Part shown: positions 19,240-28,478 of the stretch, piece by piece
Numbering within the stretch: the stretch's first letter is position 1
Layout: each line of letters starts with the position of its first letter
Source: Dyadobacter koreensis
Lineage (GTDB): Bacteria > Bacteroidota > Bacteroidia > Cytophagales > Spirosomataceae
Assembly: GCF_900108855.1 (NCBI RefSeq)
Contig: NZ_FNXY01000001.1
Coordinates: 1,077,942 to 1,141,941, forward strand
Length of the DNA stretch: 64,000 bases
Reading direction: 5' to 3'
Position numbers and translations under genes: made by a program
The notes under the pieces: generated by a model
Database searches by the model: none
Seen by the model: only the letters and a program-made list of their open reading frames with translations
What the model was told of the DNA's origin: nothing

Positions 19240-20778
19240 TTATTCTACTTTTCCAATGATATTTTTAGATAGCTTATCTTTTTTAATGAAACCGCCAGCA
19301 GGGAAATTGTATCCTTTGGCAGATATAAGTCCATTCGAACTTTTTTCCAGAACGACCATTGTCTGCGAGCCCGGATTGGGTTTCACATGGGTATCCAGAA
19401 TAGAAAAATCGTGGGTATCGGATATAAAAAATGCCGGACGCTGCTCGCCCGTTTTGTAACGCAAGGTAATGCCCGACATTTTTATATCTTTTGCATGACG
19501 AACATAAAACCCATAGGCGGGCAAATTTCCAAACATGGTTCCTTCCGGATAGCTGTCTTCCAGCTCTTCTATAATCCTTTCTGCATCGGAATTAAGACCA
19601 CCTCCGGCAAATTCAACGCTGATATTTCGCAGTGAAAGGTTTTCTATCGGAGCCCTGCCAATGCCCGAAAAAGAACAGCCGGTAATTCCGGCACCGGTAG
19701 CAACGACATCGGAAATACTGACATTTCGGATTTTCCCTAATCCCGGCGTACTGGCTGACCCGATATGTTTGCGCGCCCTGTAGCCGAGCCTGACAAACAG
19801 CGGAACCTCGGCACCATCGATTACAAGATTGTTTACCGTAATGTTTTCCATAATCCCTCCATCCACCATTTCCATGGCCAATCCGCCGATCCCGGCTGGT
19901 TTGCCATAAATGGTTTTAAGTTGTGCAGAGGGTTTAATGACACAGTTTGAGATGGTTATGTTTCGAAAGCCTCCGACGGATTCGGTCCCAAATTTGATTG
20001 CACTGCAATGACTGCTAAGCACGCAGTTTGTTATCGTAATGTGTTCGGAAACAAGTGGTGAAGTGCTTTTGATCGTAATCCCATCGTCGTCCGAATCCCC
20101 AATGACATTGGAGATGGTCACGTAACTGCAACCGTCAATGTCCATCATATCATTATTTTTATTGGAGTGATTCCAGATTTTAATACCATCAATACGGACG
20201 TATTTGCAACCCAGGTAATGCTGCATCCAGAAAGCCGAATTCTGGAGGCGGACGCCCGTAACCGATACATTTTCACATCCAGCAAACCATAAGAGGTACG
20301 GTCTGTCTCTATAACGATCCGGCTTTTTCAATGTCGTTGTCACATACGCAGCACCCTGGCCGTCAATCGTTCCCTGGCCCTCGATGGAGACATTTTTCTG
20401 ACCTTTGCAAAAAATCAAAGCCTGTTTTGCCCAATCCTCCCCGTAAAACCGGATACCGGAATTCTGATAAGGGTAAAACTTCGTATTGGGCTGACCAAGA
20501 AGTGTCGCTCCGGATGAGACATGCAGCGTCACGTTGCTTTTCAGAACCAGCGTTCCTGAAAGGTAAATGCCTTTTGGAAAATATACCTTGCCACCCGTGA
20601 CCGAGCAGGAATCAATCGCCTTTTGAATAAATAGCGTATTGTCCGTGATCCCGTCACCAATCGCACCAGAATGACGGATGTCGTATGTTTGCGCCCACAA
20701 ATTTGCGGAAATTGCCACCATCAAAGCAAACAAAATACGCGTTTTCAGACGAGAAAAATATTCACCTAAAATATTCAT
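19240..20778 (-). CDS. GH28-like secreted pectin-lyase-fold glycosidase
   Basis: 512 residues from the ATG at 20778; a TTG six bases earlier is less likely. The signal peptide ends near LWAQ. Then comes a right-handed parallel beta-helix opening with the GH28 pattern (YDIRHSGAIGDGITDNTLFIQKA). Later motifs are NMMDIDGCSYV, GDSDDDGITIKS (the Asp-Asp catalytic turn) and HCSAIKFGTESVGGFRNIT, a good match to the polygalacturonase family. GH28 enzymes hydrolyse galacturonan or related linkages with inversion. It is the second gene of the operon, 34 bp after the isomerase-like gene. The true substrate may be another uronate-rich polymer. Confidence 0.85.
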   Translation of the reverse strand: MNILGEYFSRLKTRILFALMVAISANLWAQTYDIRHSGAIGDGITDNTLFIQKAIDSCSVTGGKVYFPKGIYLSGTLVLKSNVTLHVSSGATLLGQPNTKFYPYQNSGIRFYGEDWAKQALIFCKGQKNVSIEGQGTIDGQGAAYVTTTLKKPDRYRDRPYLLWFAGCENVSVTGVRLQNSAFWMQHYLGCKYVRIDGIKIWNHSNKNNDMMDIDGCSYVTISNVIGDSDDDGITIKSTSPLVSEHITITNCVLSSHCSAIKFGTESVGGFRNITISNCVIKPSAQLKTIYGKPAGIGGLAMEMVDGGIMENITVNNLVIDGAEVPLFVRLGYRARKHIGSASTPGLGKIRNVSISDVVATGAGITGCSFSGIGRAPIENLSLRNISVEFAGGGLNSDAERIIEELEDSYPEGTMFGNLPAYGFYVRHAKDIKMSGITLRYKTGEQRPAFFISDTHDFSILDTHVKPNPGSQTMVVLEKSSNGLISAKGYNFPAGGFIKKDKLSKNIIGKVE

Positions 20779-20812
20779 TAACAATGATTTAAACTTTAAC
20801 TAACAGATTTAC

Positions 20813-21739
20813 CTATAAAACCGCCCCGGCTGGTTGGAGATAATATTCAATCTTTTTATTCAGCCAGCTCGCAGTTTCGCGGTATGCGTCTTCCATGTTC
20901 TCAATTCCGGTCTCTGCTCCGCCCACGTCGATGGCAATCCTGCCTTTGTAATTGATCTCTCTGAGAACCGCGAAAAACAAATCCCAGTCGATGTTGCCTT
21001 TTCCTGGTGGCAAATGTTCTGTTTTCAGCCCGGAATTATCCGATATGTGTATGTAACTTATTTTATCTCTGAGCCTTACCAAACTCAACGCCAGACTATC
21101 GCTGACCAGAAACTGATTGGATGTATCCAGATTAAACTTCAGGTTCGGCGCGTTTACTGCTTGTGAAAAAAGTAAAAAAGAATCTGTCGTGGCCGTCAGA
21201 CTCCCTTCACAGGGATGAAGGTGATAATCAAGCCCATATTTTGCGGCTATTCCGCACGCTGACCCGTACGTTTTTGCCAACTTGTTCCAATAACTGTTCC
21301 AGTCCAGCGAGAACGGCAAATGCAGGCCTGCCATTTGCAAGCCACTGTAATGACGCATGACCGGCATGTCGGACGGATATTTCAGCGGTAAAAGCGGGCC
21401 GTTATCCAAAACGCCTTCTGCGCCTAAAAAATGGGCAGTTTGGCAACCTATTTCAAAAAGTTCCAGACATTCCGCCCGCTCCGATGCCGGCAAATCGGCG
21501 CCAAGCCGTGGCAATACCACACATAAAACCGGTACAGAACAGCCATACTCCGCCAGCGCATCTTTAACAGCCTTTCTATTTTCAAACAAATATTCAATAT
21601 TACTCTTCCCGATTGCTTCAAGTTCCAGAGAAGCAAATCCCAGCTGTGCTATTTCCCTGATATGCGCTACCGTATCCTCAACCGGCGGTGGATAACCATA
21701 TTTCGAGATGATATAAAGATATGCACAGCTAATTTCCAT
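20813..21739 (-). CDS. sugar phosphate isomerase/epimerase-like TIM-barrel protein
   Basis: 308 residues of the xylose-isomerase-like (AP endonuclease 2) fold. Metal-binding and strand motifs are visible in LDYHLHPCEGSLT, LKFNLDTSNQFL, ISYIHISDN and GRIAIDVGG. I place the start at the ATG at 21739 (MEISCAYLYI). A GTG at 21778 would put the start inside the operator palindrome. These enzymes usually interconvert keto- and aldo-sugars in the cytoplasm, so it probably processes the imported monosaccharide. It is the promoter-proximal gene of the eight-gene operon, downstream of two putative LacI-type operators. Confidence 0.8.
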   Translation of the reverse strand: MEISCAYLYIISKYGYPPPVEDTVAHIREIAQLGFASLELEAIGKSNIEYLFENRKAVKDALAEYGCSVPVLCVVLPRLGADLPASERAECLELFEIGCQTAHFLGAEGVLDNGPLLPLKYPSDMPVMRHYSGLQMAGLHLPFSLDWNSYWNKLAKTYGSACGIAAKYGLDYHLHPCEGSLTATTDSFLLFSQAVNAPNLKFNLDTSNQFLVSDSLALSLVRLRDKISYIHISDNSGLKTEHLPPGKGNIDWDLFFAVLREINYKGRIAIDVGGAETGIENMEDAYRETASWLNKKIEYYLQPAGAVL

Positions 21740-21770
21740 AGAACCCGTTCCAGAATAAAATTTCGAATTT

Positions 21771-21786
21771 TCGGGCACGTGCCCGA
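21771..21786. promoter_or_regulatory. LacI-type operator, perfect 16-bp palindrome
   Basis: TCGGGCACGTGCCCGA is a perfect palindrome lying 32 bp upstream of the chosen start of the isomerase-like gene. The same core occurs at 21861 and 23955, all close to a LacI-family gene. The binding partner is inferred. Confidence 0.75.
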
Positions 21787-21860
21787 TTTTATGTAAATAA
21801 AAAAATGGTTCAAAACTTAAAGACTTATTTCGTATTTCCTGCCAGACCCGAATGATACAC

Positions 21861-21876
21861 CGGGCACGTGCACAAA
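21861..21876. promoter_or_regulatory. LacI-type operator overlapping the promoter
   Basis: CGGGCACGTGCACAAA shares the GGGCACGTGC core. Read on the minus strand it begins inside the -7 element TAAATTTG, so a bound repressor would block initiation. With the 21771 site, 90 bp away, it could support looping. Confidence 0.7.
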
Positions 21877-21903
21877 TTTAAAATAAAAATAGTACAGACC
21901 AAA
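21873..21903 (-). promoter_or_regulatory. Bacteroidota-type promoter of the eight-gene operon
   Basis: On the minus strand TTTG (21903-21900) is followed after 19 bases by TAAATTTG (21880-21873). This matches the TTTG-N19-TAnnTTTG consensus of the primary sigma factor in this phylum. Confidence 0.7.
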
Positions 21904-22041
21904 TTATTGACTCTATTTTTAAAGGAAAAAGTCACAAAAATGCTATCAAATGATCATTTGACCAAAAAATATTCAACAAAAATGCCCTTTTACAATGCAT
22001 ATGGGCCTTTTAATACCAATATTCTAATATAAATGTTTACT

Positions 22042-23916
22042 TCAATTTTTTATTGAAATTTTATAAACAATTGTTTTGATAAATCCCTGTTCAGGTGGAG
22101 ACACTACTAATTCTAGAGGACATGCTGCAAGTGCGGGATATGGCGCCCAGTAGTTTTTCAAATCCCGGGCAGTGATCAGTTGTTCTCCACCGTTTGTTGT
22201 AAAGAGAAAACTCATTTTTGAACCCTTTATGAGGACTGTCGAGTCATTTTCCTGATGAATCTTCGTACCGGGTTCAAGGATAAAAGGTTCTGTGATGGTA
22301 ACAACGGGAAGGGCGTCGTGATAGGTAAGTGTTATTTTCTTCTCTATGTGGTTGTCCGCAAAGGTGTAGTCAATGCCGTAAGCCACTCCACCATTTATCC
22401 AGTTTCTGTTTTTAAGCTCACCTTTTGCTTCTACCTTAAACTGATCATTTTTAGACTCGCTTGCCACTAACCGCGCGTCAAATTCAAACAGATTGGTGAA
22501 ATAGCCCAATGAATCGGTGTACGAAATCCGGGGAGTCAGACTTTTGACACCAGGCGCTTCGGGAAAGCTCATTGGTTCCGGCCGCGAGTATTCGGTTACG
22601 CTGGAAGCCTGCAAAGCGCCATATCCTTCCGCCCACAAATACGAAACAGTGCCACCATCGGGACGAAACATATACTTGCTTTTGGCACCAGCCATCTGAT
22701 CTTTATAGCGATAGCCGGTCACGGTGGCCATGAAGTTTTTGGTTCTTACCTGTACCACATCAAGATTTGCAAAGTATTTGATCCATCCTTGTTTTTCGGA
22801 AGGCAGCGCAGCATAGGACCTGGTTTCGCTGGTTTCCGCCTGATAAGCGAGTGCGAGATTTTTTGCTTTGGTAAAAGTGGGATAAATGCAGGGTACAGCT
22901 TTGAGCACATTCATATGATGCGGTCCATATCCTACCAGGCCACCTGGAGTTATATTCTTTCTGAGAAACAAAAGATTCTTATAGGATGCGGTGGCGTAAC
23001 GTTCGTCTTCTTTGGCATAAAGTGAGAACAAGGCCTGGCAGCCATCGGAAGTGGCTCCTCCGTAAAGGGTCCATTTGTTGGAGCGGACGCCCCAGGAGTT
23101 ATCAAGCGATCCATCAGGATAGATAAAATACAAATGCGCTTTAAGTGCATGGCGTACGCGGTTGTTAACCAGGGTATCGCCCGTTATCCTGGCGTAGAGT
23201 CCGAGGCCCCATAGTGACATTTCCATTTCATAACCCAGATCTACTCCCGATTTAGCCCCTACCCCCCTGCCGCCTTCTCCATTGATAAATCCGTATTCAT
23301 CCATTTTGGAAACGGTTCTTCTCGCCATTTCATGAGCCTTATCACCATAACGTGGTACGCCTGTGATTTCCTGCGCCTTAGCAAGCGTGGCGGTAGTTGT
23401 TGCAACGTAATTGATGCTGGCAAATTCCGGTTTCATTACCTGGCACAGATAATCTGCGGCTCTCCTGGATGCTTCCATCCATTGTGTTTTTTCTTTATCA
23501 CTTAGTTTACCGGCAATGATCTCATACGACAGCAGCAGCATTAAGAGCTGGTCGGTGGTAGTGCCTGTCCACTCCTCGGGTGTTTCTTTCCAGCTTCCAT
23601 TTAATTCCTGCTCACCGATCAACCAGAATGCGGCGTCTTTTGCAGCTTTCAAATAACGCGTCTGTCCGGTGATTCTGTAGGCAACCGCAAAAGGATAAGC
23701 GGCCTCCGCTGCTCTGGTATGCAGGACGTTACAATTTTTACAAACCAATGCTCCGCAGTCGGCATGAGCTGACGGACTGATCTGAAGATCCAGTAATGTA
23801 TTTGTGAGATCAAGTAAGGTAGAAGCATATTCCTTTTTGATTTGAATCGGCTGGGAGATTGCTGTTGTTGACACACAAAGCAGAGCAAATATCCCAAAAA
23901 TACCAGCGTATTTCAT
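22042..23916 (-). CDS. secreted toroid-fold protein, possible polysaccharide lyase/hydrolase
   Basis: 624 residues from the ATG at 23916 (MKYAGIFGIFALLCVSTTAI, signal peptide); the longer frame upstream would overlap the operator. Residues 40-380 are repeated helix pairs of the alpha/alpha toroid kind (EAAYPFAVAYRITGQTRYLK, DLGYEMEMSLWGLGLYARIT). Residues about 390-620 are beta-rich (NFMATVTGYRYKDQ, HIEKKITLTYHDALPVVTIT), as in two-domain lyases and hydrolases. A CxxC-containing segment (CGALVCKNCNVLH) lies near the N-terminus. The exact family is not recognised. It has its own operator and is transcribed separately from the eight-gene operon. Confidence 0.65.
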   Translation of the reverse strand: MKYAGIFGIFALLCVSTTAISQPIQIKKEYASTLLDLTNTLLDLQISPSAHADCGALVCKNCNVLHTRAAEAAYPFAVAYRITGQTRYLKAAKDAAFWLIGEQELNGSWKETPEEWTGTTTDQLLMLLLSYEIIAGKLSDKEKTQWMEASRRAADYLCQVMKPEFASINYVATTTATLAKAQEITGVPRYGDKAHEMARRTVSKMDEYGFINGEGGRGVGAKSGVDLGYEMEMSLWGLGLYARITGDTLVNNRVRHALKAHLYFIYPDGSLDNSWGVRSNKWTLYGGATSDGCQALFSLYAKEDERYATASYKNLLFLRKNITPGGLVGYGPHHMNVLKAVPCIYPTFTKAKNLALAYQAETSETRSYAALPSEKQGWIKYFANLDVVQVRTKNFMATVTGYRYKDQMAGAKSKYMFRPDGGTVSYLWAEGYGALQASSVTEYSRPEPMSFPEAPGVKSLTPRISYTDSLGYFTNLFEFDARLVASESKNDQFKVEAKGELKNRNWINGGVAYGIDYTFADNHIEKKITLTYHDALPVVTITEPFILEPGTKIHQENDSTVLIKGSKMSFLFTTNGGEQLITARDLKNYWAPYPALAACPLELVVSPPEQGFIKTIVYKISIKN

Positions 23917-23954
23917 ACAATGATAGTTTAAGCGACCCTTGCATAAATCAAAAT

Positions 23955-23970
23955 AGGGCACGTGCACGAA
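23955..23970. promoter_or_regulatory. LacI-type operator upstream of the toroid gene
   Basis: AGGGCACGTGCACGAA shares the core with the sites at 21771 and 21861. On the minus strand it directly follows a TAATTTCG -7-like element, the same geometry as at 21873. It lies 39 bp before the start of the 624-aa gene and 27 bp after the end of the regulator gene. Confidence 0.7.
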
Positions 23971-23996
23971 ATTAATGAAAATAAATGCGAAACTGC

Positions 23997-25070
23997 TTAA
24001 TTTCTATAATACCTGTAATTTGCACTCGTAATGATATCGATCGGTATCAGGTAATCTTCCTTGACGACAGTGGAAAACACCAGAAACTGGAATAACGTCA
24101 TGACGCTCCGGTAACCTTGTTCCTGGGGCTTTTCACACAGGAGAAAATCGATAATTCCCTTTTTGAGAAATTCAATATTACTATCAAGATAATCGTATCC
24201 GATCAAAATGATGTCGTTCCTGCCAATCGATTCCAACCATTTTGCCACAAGCGAAACACGAGAATTAGTTACATAAATTACACCCACATGATATTCCTCT
24301 TGGAGCAACTCATTAAGCTTTCCGGCAACGGCGGGGTAACTGGTATCGGTTGTATTCAAGGATACAAGCAGGTCTTCGGATAATTTCTCCTTAAAATAGG
24401 CTAGGAACCCTTCCTCTTTGCGCAGAATTGCTACGTTGTTTTCAATTTCTCTGGCAATGTTAACAATCATTACTTTCTGCTTTTCCTTTAGACAATAATG
24501 TACCAGTTGAGCGGACAGATAACCACTGTCAAAAAGCTCAGGCCCGATATAACACAGTCTTTGCTGACCCGGAATATCTGAATTCATTAAAACGCAGGGA
24601 ATCTTTTTTGCTTTGCAGTAGCTAAGTAGTGCAATAGATTCCGTTTCGAATGTTGGTGTAATCAATACTCCGTCAGGCTTATTCTCCATGATCAGACGTA
24701 CCTGCTCAGCAAAAACGGCCTGCTCGTTTTGATCGAAAAAATAGTAGTCTACCTGTAAACCATATTGTTTGATTTCTGTTTCGGCTTTATTTATCCCTTC
24801 CAGAGGTGCTTTCCAATACTCGGTTTCCTGTGATATATCAGGCAAGAGCACAGCAAGGCGAAGAATCCCTCTGGATGTCAAGGCCAGTCGCTGAGCTAAA
24901 ACATTGGGCTGGTATTCAAGTTCCTCTATAATCGCATTGATACGATTCTTTGTTTTTAATGATACTCCCGGCCTGTTGTGAATCACCCTGTCAACTGTTG
25001 CCCTGGATACCTTCGCCCTTCTTGCAATTTCCTTCACTCCTGAAAGCAAGCTATCTTCTTTTTCTTCCAC
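23997..25070 (-). CDS. LacI-family transcriptional regulator
   Basis: 357 residues from the GTG at 25070 (VEEKEDSLLSG). The longer frame upstream has only a TTG start and no family-like sequence. The N-terminal HTH reads VKEIARRAKVSRATVDRVIHNRPGVS, then the hinge region ELEYQPNVLAQRLA, then a periplasmic-binding-protein-like effector domain (LAVLLPDISQETEYWKAPLE ... GVLITPTFETESIALLSYC ... IILIGYDYLD). The effector should be a sugar or sugar acid. The nearby GGGCACGTGC palindromes at the two promoters are its likely operators. No such site precedes its own gene. Confidence 0.88.
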   Translation of the reverse strand: MEEKEDSLLSGVKEIARRAKVSRATVDRVIHNRPGVSLKTKNRINAIIEELEYQPNVLAQRLALTSRGILRLAVLLPDISQETEYWKAPLEGINKAETEIKQYGLQVDYYFFDQNEQAVFAEQVRLIMENKPDGVLITPTFETESIALLSYCKAKKIPCVLMNSDIPGQQRLCYIGPELFDSGYLSAQLVHYCLKEKQKVMIVNIAREIENNVAILRKEEGFLAYFKEKLSEDLLVSLNTTDTSYPAVAGKLNELLQEEYHVGVIYVTNSRVSLVAKWLESIGRNDIILIGYDYLDSNIEFLKKGIIDFLLCEKPQEQGYRSVMTLFQFLVFSTVVKEDYLIPIDIITSANYRYYRN

Positions 25071-25234
25071 AATGATTTCAGTATAAATGAATGTCAAATA
25101 TAAACAATCAGGTGAAACGTTGAAGAAATTCTCAGAAGATTCGCGCAAAAACCACAAGATTTGATAGTTTAAATCTTAACGGATATGTTGGCTTAAAACT
25201 AATTAATTTTGCTTAGCCAAATAAATTGTGCGTC

Positions 25235-25711
25235 TTATCTAAACTGCACTCTGTCCGGTTCAGAAAGGTTCAGATTTGTCTTTAACCCATCTCGATCTCC
25301 CTGTTCAAAAAGACCGGAAACAACAGAAAAAGATTTATTGTTACAAGTGTGCGTGTAGTCCAGATTTCCCAGGATTACACCGCCCGATATACGGGCACCA
25401 TTGGAATTAAAATACATAAACCGGCCAAGAGCTTCGCCGCTGGTCATGTCAGTTTTTGTATTTTTATAAACAAGATCCGCACGGCGTGACTGAGACCGGT
25501 AACCTCTGTTAAATCCGGTAGAGAAAAGATATTTAGCATTGGACGTAAATGATACCGCGCTTTTGATCGTATAACTGTACCGGACAAAACTTCTTTCTCC
25601 GATCGACGGAAAGGACGTAAAAACATTATTGATGGTCGTACTCGCATCACCGTAACTAATCGGTATTCGGATAGATAGTGCCGTCTGATACCAATTTGTT
25701 GAATAACGCAT
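25235..25711 (-). pseudogene. outer-membrane barrel fragment (TonB-receptor-like)
   Basis: 158 residues of alternating aromatic and polar strands (VRYSYTIKSAVSFTSNAKYL, ISGGVILGNLDYTHTCNN), like a stretch from the middle of a TonB-dependent receptor barrel. There is no signal peptide, plug or C-terminal aromatic strand, so it is most likely the remnant of a deleted receptor gene. Confidence 0.45.
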
Positions 25712-25797
25712 CGGTTTATAAGGTTGTGAAAGCGAACGTTAGAATGCGAACAATGGGCATATTTAAAAGGTCATCGCTCGGGAAACAAATACTCTTG

Positions 25798-26112
25798 TTA
25801 AAAGGGCAAATCATCATCATCATCATCGGGCATATCAAAAGGCATAAACGCTTCGTCTTTCTCTGTTGCCATTTGTGTCAATTTCCTTACCATATATGTT
25901 GAATGACCTGCAGCCAAGGTTACAAGCAGCTCTGCTTCGTCAAATTCAGAATCGCGGGCTTCTTTCAAATGACGACCCTGTTCTGATGAGTAACCCCATG
26001 CTTTTTCAATCTTAATGTCCAAAGGTGGCGGAATGGTCCCTTTGTATTTTTTTATCAGTTCACCAAGTGTCGCTTTTTTATCATTGGCAGCTTCACGACT
26101 AATGCATTCCAA
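25798..26112 (-). CDS. hypothetical acidic-tailed protein (104 aa)
   Basis: Soluble protein (KKATLGELIKKYKGTIPPPL ... RKLTQMATEKDEAF) ending in a run of Asp (MPFDMPDDDDDDLPF). The start is a TTG overlapping the stop of the upstream frame by a few bases, which suggests translational coupling. The sequence style and acidic tail recall small mobile-element proteins, but I cannot name a family. Confidence 0.45.
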   Translation of the reverse strand: MECISREAANDKKATLGELIKKYKGTIPPPLDIKIEKAWGYSSEQGRHLKEARDSEFDEAELLVTLAAGHSTYMVRKLTQMATEKDEAFMPFDMPDDDDDDLPF

Positions 26113-26335
26113 ACAAGCTAAGCTGTGTTGGATCGCGCCAGATTATATTAGCGTAAGGCTTTCTCGATAAGTCAGCTATGGCTTCTTTAATTTCATTTCG
26201 TGCAGTATGCTTCCCAGCCGCTAATACGGTCTCCGCTTTCTTTAAGTTGAACTCGAACGATTCATCACTACATAAGATAATCTGACCATTTTATAATTTC
26301 CATCCGATTCCAGATACTTTGAAATAGTCATTCAT
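26099..26335 (-). pseudogene. small gene upstream of the acidic-tailed gene, frameshifted
   Basis: The ATG at 26335 starts MNDYFKVSGIGWKL and then hits a stop. A one-base shift near 26292 continues as NGQIILCSDESFEFNLKKAE ... IIWRDPTQLSLFGMH to the stop at 26099. Codon use is good in both parts and the end overlaps the next gene. Sense therefore returns if one base is added or lost at an A-rich site. The function is unknown. Confidence 0.4.
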
Positions 26336-26634
26336 CTCAGATTCCTCTCTCTGGTTTACAATTTACCGGCTCGAGGTATGCAGTATATCGCAGTTCAGCT
26401 AATTTTAAATAGAGCTGAATCCGATCCGTCAATTACAAAGATTTTCGACTTAGTTGTGATTAAACCTTTCTTCTAAAATACGGGAAACTCCCCATTCATA
26501 GTTGGGTGATTTCCCCGTGTATCCGCCCCGAATATCGTTATACTTTTACTATCACAAAGCATGGCTATAATTATGAACAAAAAAGTGATTACACCCAAGC
26601 CTAGTTCAAAAATTCACCTAAATTATTAATCAAA
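26336..26634. other. intergenic, no gene seen
   Basis: No supported ORF. It presumably holds the promoter of the 83-aa gene. Confidence 0.3.
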
Positions 26635-26886
26635 ATGGAAGCAGAAAAAGAATTTTCTTTTGACGACATGGTCAGATTAAATAGTGAGTTGGAAGGAAGC
26701 GACTTACTAAAAGATCATAGCGAAGGTATTACTGCATTAAATCTTCCAATAATCCCCCAGTTGTGCCCATTGTATAGAAAAATTCGACCATTTCTTGCAG
26801 GAATTCTGGCGATTCCATTTATTCCGGGAAATATCAAAGCGGCTGTTAGGGCTCTGATGAGTATTCTCGACACGCTTTGTCCGTAA
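26635..26886 (+). CDS. hypothetical small protein with hydrophobic C-terminal half (83 aa)
   Basis: The acidic N-terminal half (MEAEKEFSFDDMVRLNSELE) resembles a leader or chaperone-contact region. The second half is hydrophobic and Pro/Cys-containing (LCPLYRKIRPFLAGILAIPF ... SILDTLCP). A clean hairpin terminator follows 14 bp after the stop, so it is a monocistronic unit. It lies opposite a two-component operon. A peptide toxin or RiPP-like precursor is possible but unproven; no modification enzyme is adjacent. Confidence 0.5.
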   Translation: MEAEKEFSFDDMVRLNSELEGSDLLKDHSEGITALNLPIIPQLCPLYRKIRPFLAGILAIPFIPGNIKAAVRALMSILDTLCP

Positions 26887-26899
26887 AATTGAGAAAATC

Positions 26900-26931
26900 A
26901 GGCCGTTGACTTATTAATCAGTTAACGGCCT
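26900..26931 (+). terminator. hairpin terminator after the 83-aa gene
   Basis: AGGCCGTTGAC and GTTAACGGCCT pair with one mismatch around a 10-base loop. It lies in the gap between converging transcription units. Confidence 0.65.
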
Positions 26932-27015
26932 ACTGGTAGGGTTTCGATTTAGCAATAGAAAACTTATAAAATTGCTATTTACTCCCATCGTAAATTCTGC
27001 CACTGATAGTAACGG

Positions 27016-27666
27016 TTAAGGTACTTCATAAATTCCGATCTGAATGGCTTTTATTACCATTCCAACCCGACTTTTTACGTCTAATTTTTCGAAAACAGAT
27101 TCTCGATACCCGTCGACGGTTCTAGGACTAACACACATCTTGTCCGCTATCTGACTATACGTTAATTCGCTACAGGCTAGTTTTACAAAAGAGATTTCCC
27201 TTTCATTAAGTCGTGGAGAACCGTAGCTATTATCCAGTACGTTCGGATTTACATTATTTATGAGATGACTAGCAACATATCCGGAATAATAATATCCTTG
27301 GCTAACGACAGCGTCCATGGCATGCTTGAGTTCATGAGGCTTACAACCTTTCAGCAAATAGCCAATCGCTCCACACTTTAACATACGTATTATTGACTCT
27401 TCCTTGTCGCTCATGGACAAGGCCAGTACTTTTACTGATGGATAGTGTGTTTTCAGCCATTCGCAAACCATAAAACCATCCATAATCGGCATGTGAATAT
27501 CCAATAGGACGATATCTGGTATCAAGTCATAATGAATCTTTTGAGTAAGCTCCTGCCCTGAATAAGCTTCAAAAAGAACTTCGTATGTATCAAATTTCTG
27601 GATCAGCCCTGATAAAGCCTGGGCCATTAATTCATGATCGTCAACAATAACAACAGAAGTGGCCAT
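27016..27666 (-). CDS. NarL/LuxR-family response regulator
   Basis: 216 residues. The receiver domain has the acidic pair VDDHE, phospho-acceptor Asp56 (DIVLLDIHMP) and the Lys in YLLKGCKP. The LuxR-type HTH reads LNEREISFVKLACSELTYSQ ... KMCVSPRTVDGYRESVFEKL. It is the last gene of a four-gene minus-strand operon, 17 bp after its partner kinase. It should bind DNA when phosphorylated; the targets are unknown. Confidence 0.92.
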   Translation of the reverse strand: MATSVVIVDDHELMAQALSGLIQKFDTYEVLFEAYSGQELTQKIHYDLIPDIVLLDIHMPIMDGFMVCEWLKTHYPSVKVLALSMSDKEESIIRMLKCGAIGYLLKGCKPHELKHAMDAVVSQGYYYSGYVASHLINNVNPNVLDNSYGSPRLNEREISFVKLACSELTYSQIADKMCVSPRTVDGYRESVFEKLDVKSRVGMVIKAIQIGIYEVP

Positions 27667-27683
27667 ATTTCAGAGCGATTAGG

Positions 27684-28478
27684 TTATCTAGGGAGTTTTA
27701 TGATGATTAATGTTCCTTTGCCAGGTGCAGAGTCTATGGCAAAACTAGCGTGAATAAGTTCAGCTCTCCGCTGCACATTTCGTAAACCTGCCCCAGAGTT
27801 AAGAATCGATTTACTCTTTTGCTCTGGTGTAAATCCCTGTCCATTATCTTTTAGTTGAAATTCCAGTGAATTTTTATGATAATGCAATTGTAGAGTAATC
27901 TGAGATGCAACTGCATGTTTCAAGCAATTATTGAGAAGTTCTTGAAAAATCCGAAATAAAATAATATCTTTTTCGTATCCCAACGAATATTTCTCTCCTT
28001 CCGTGATAAATTCAGTAAAGTACTTATTCGTCTTCTTTATACGGTTAAGTTCCTGAATCATACTATCTTCAAGACCAAAATCTTTTACGAAGTCGCCATC
28101 AAAGCTTTTAGTAAGAGAACGAATATCAGAAATAACACTTCCGATGATGTCATTCGTCTGCGTTATATATGGCTGCGCGTCTGTATCTTTTTGAATATCC
28201 TCTAAAATATTGAGATTTATCTTAGCAACTGATAGAAGCTGACCAATATTGTCATGCAACTCCTGAGCTATTTGCTGCAAAGTACTATTTTGAACTTCTA
28301 TTTGAGAGAGTAATATTTCCTGTGCATACTTTGCATGAAGCTGTGCTTTCTCCGTCTGGTGTTGTAAATGACGGCGTTGGAAAATAAAGAAGAATGTGAG
28401 TAAAAATACAAGTAAAAGCAGTATTAGGATCGTTCCTGCAACTACAATTACAACTGATTCCGATATTTTGTCTGGCAT
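27684..28478 (-). CDS. HisKA_3-type sensor histidine kinase
   Basis: 264 residues. A single membrane helix (about 8-34) is followed by a coiled stretch and the HisKA_3 phosphorylation motif (QELHDNIGQLLSVAKI, His75). The HATPase_c domain has an N-box (LFRIFQELLNNCLKHA) and G-boxes (DNGQGFTP, GAGLRNVQRRAELI). There is no extracellular sensor domain, so the signal probably comes from the preceding membrane protein, whose gene overlaps this one by 31 bp. It should phosphorylate the NarL-type regulator next to it. Confidence 0.9.
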   Translation of the reverse strand: MPDKISESVVIVVAGTILILLLLVFLLTFFFIFQRRHLQHQTEKAQLHAKYAQEILLSQIEVQNSTLQQIAQELHDNIGQLLSVAKINLNILEDIQKDTDAQPYITQTNDIIGSVISDIRSLTKSFDGDFVKDFGLEDSMIQELNRIKKTNKYFTEFITEGEKYSLGYEKDIILFRIFQELLNNCLKHAVASQITLQLHYHKNSLEFQLKDNGQGFTPEQKSKSILNSGAGLRNVQRRAELIHASFAIDSAPGKGTLIIIKLPR

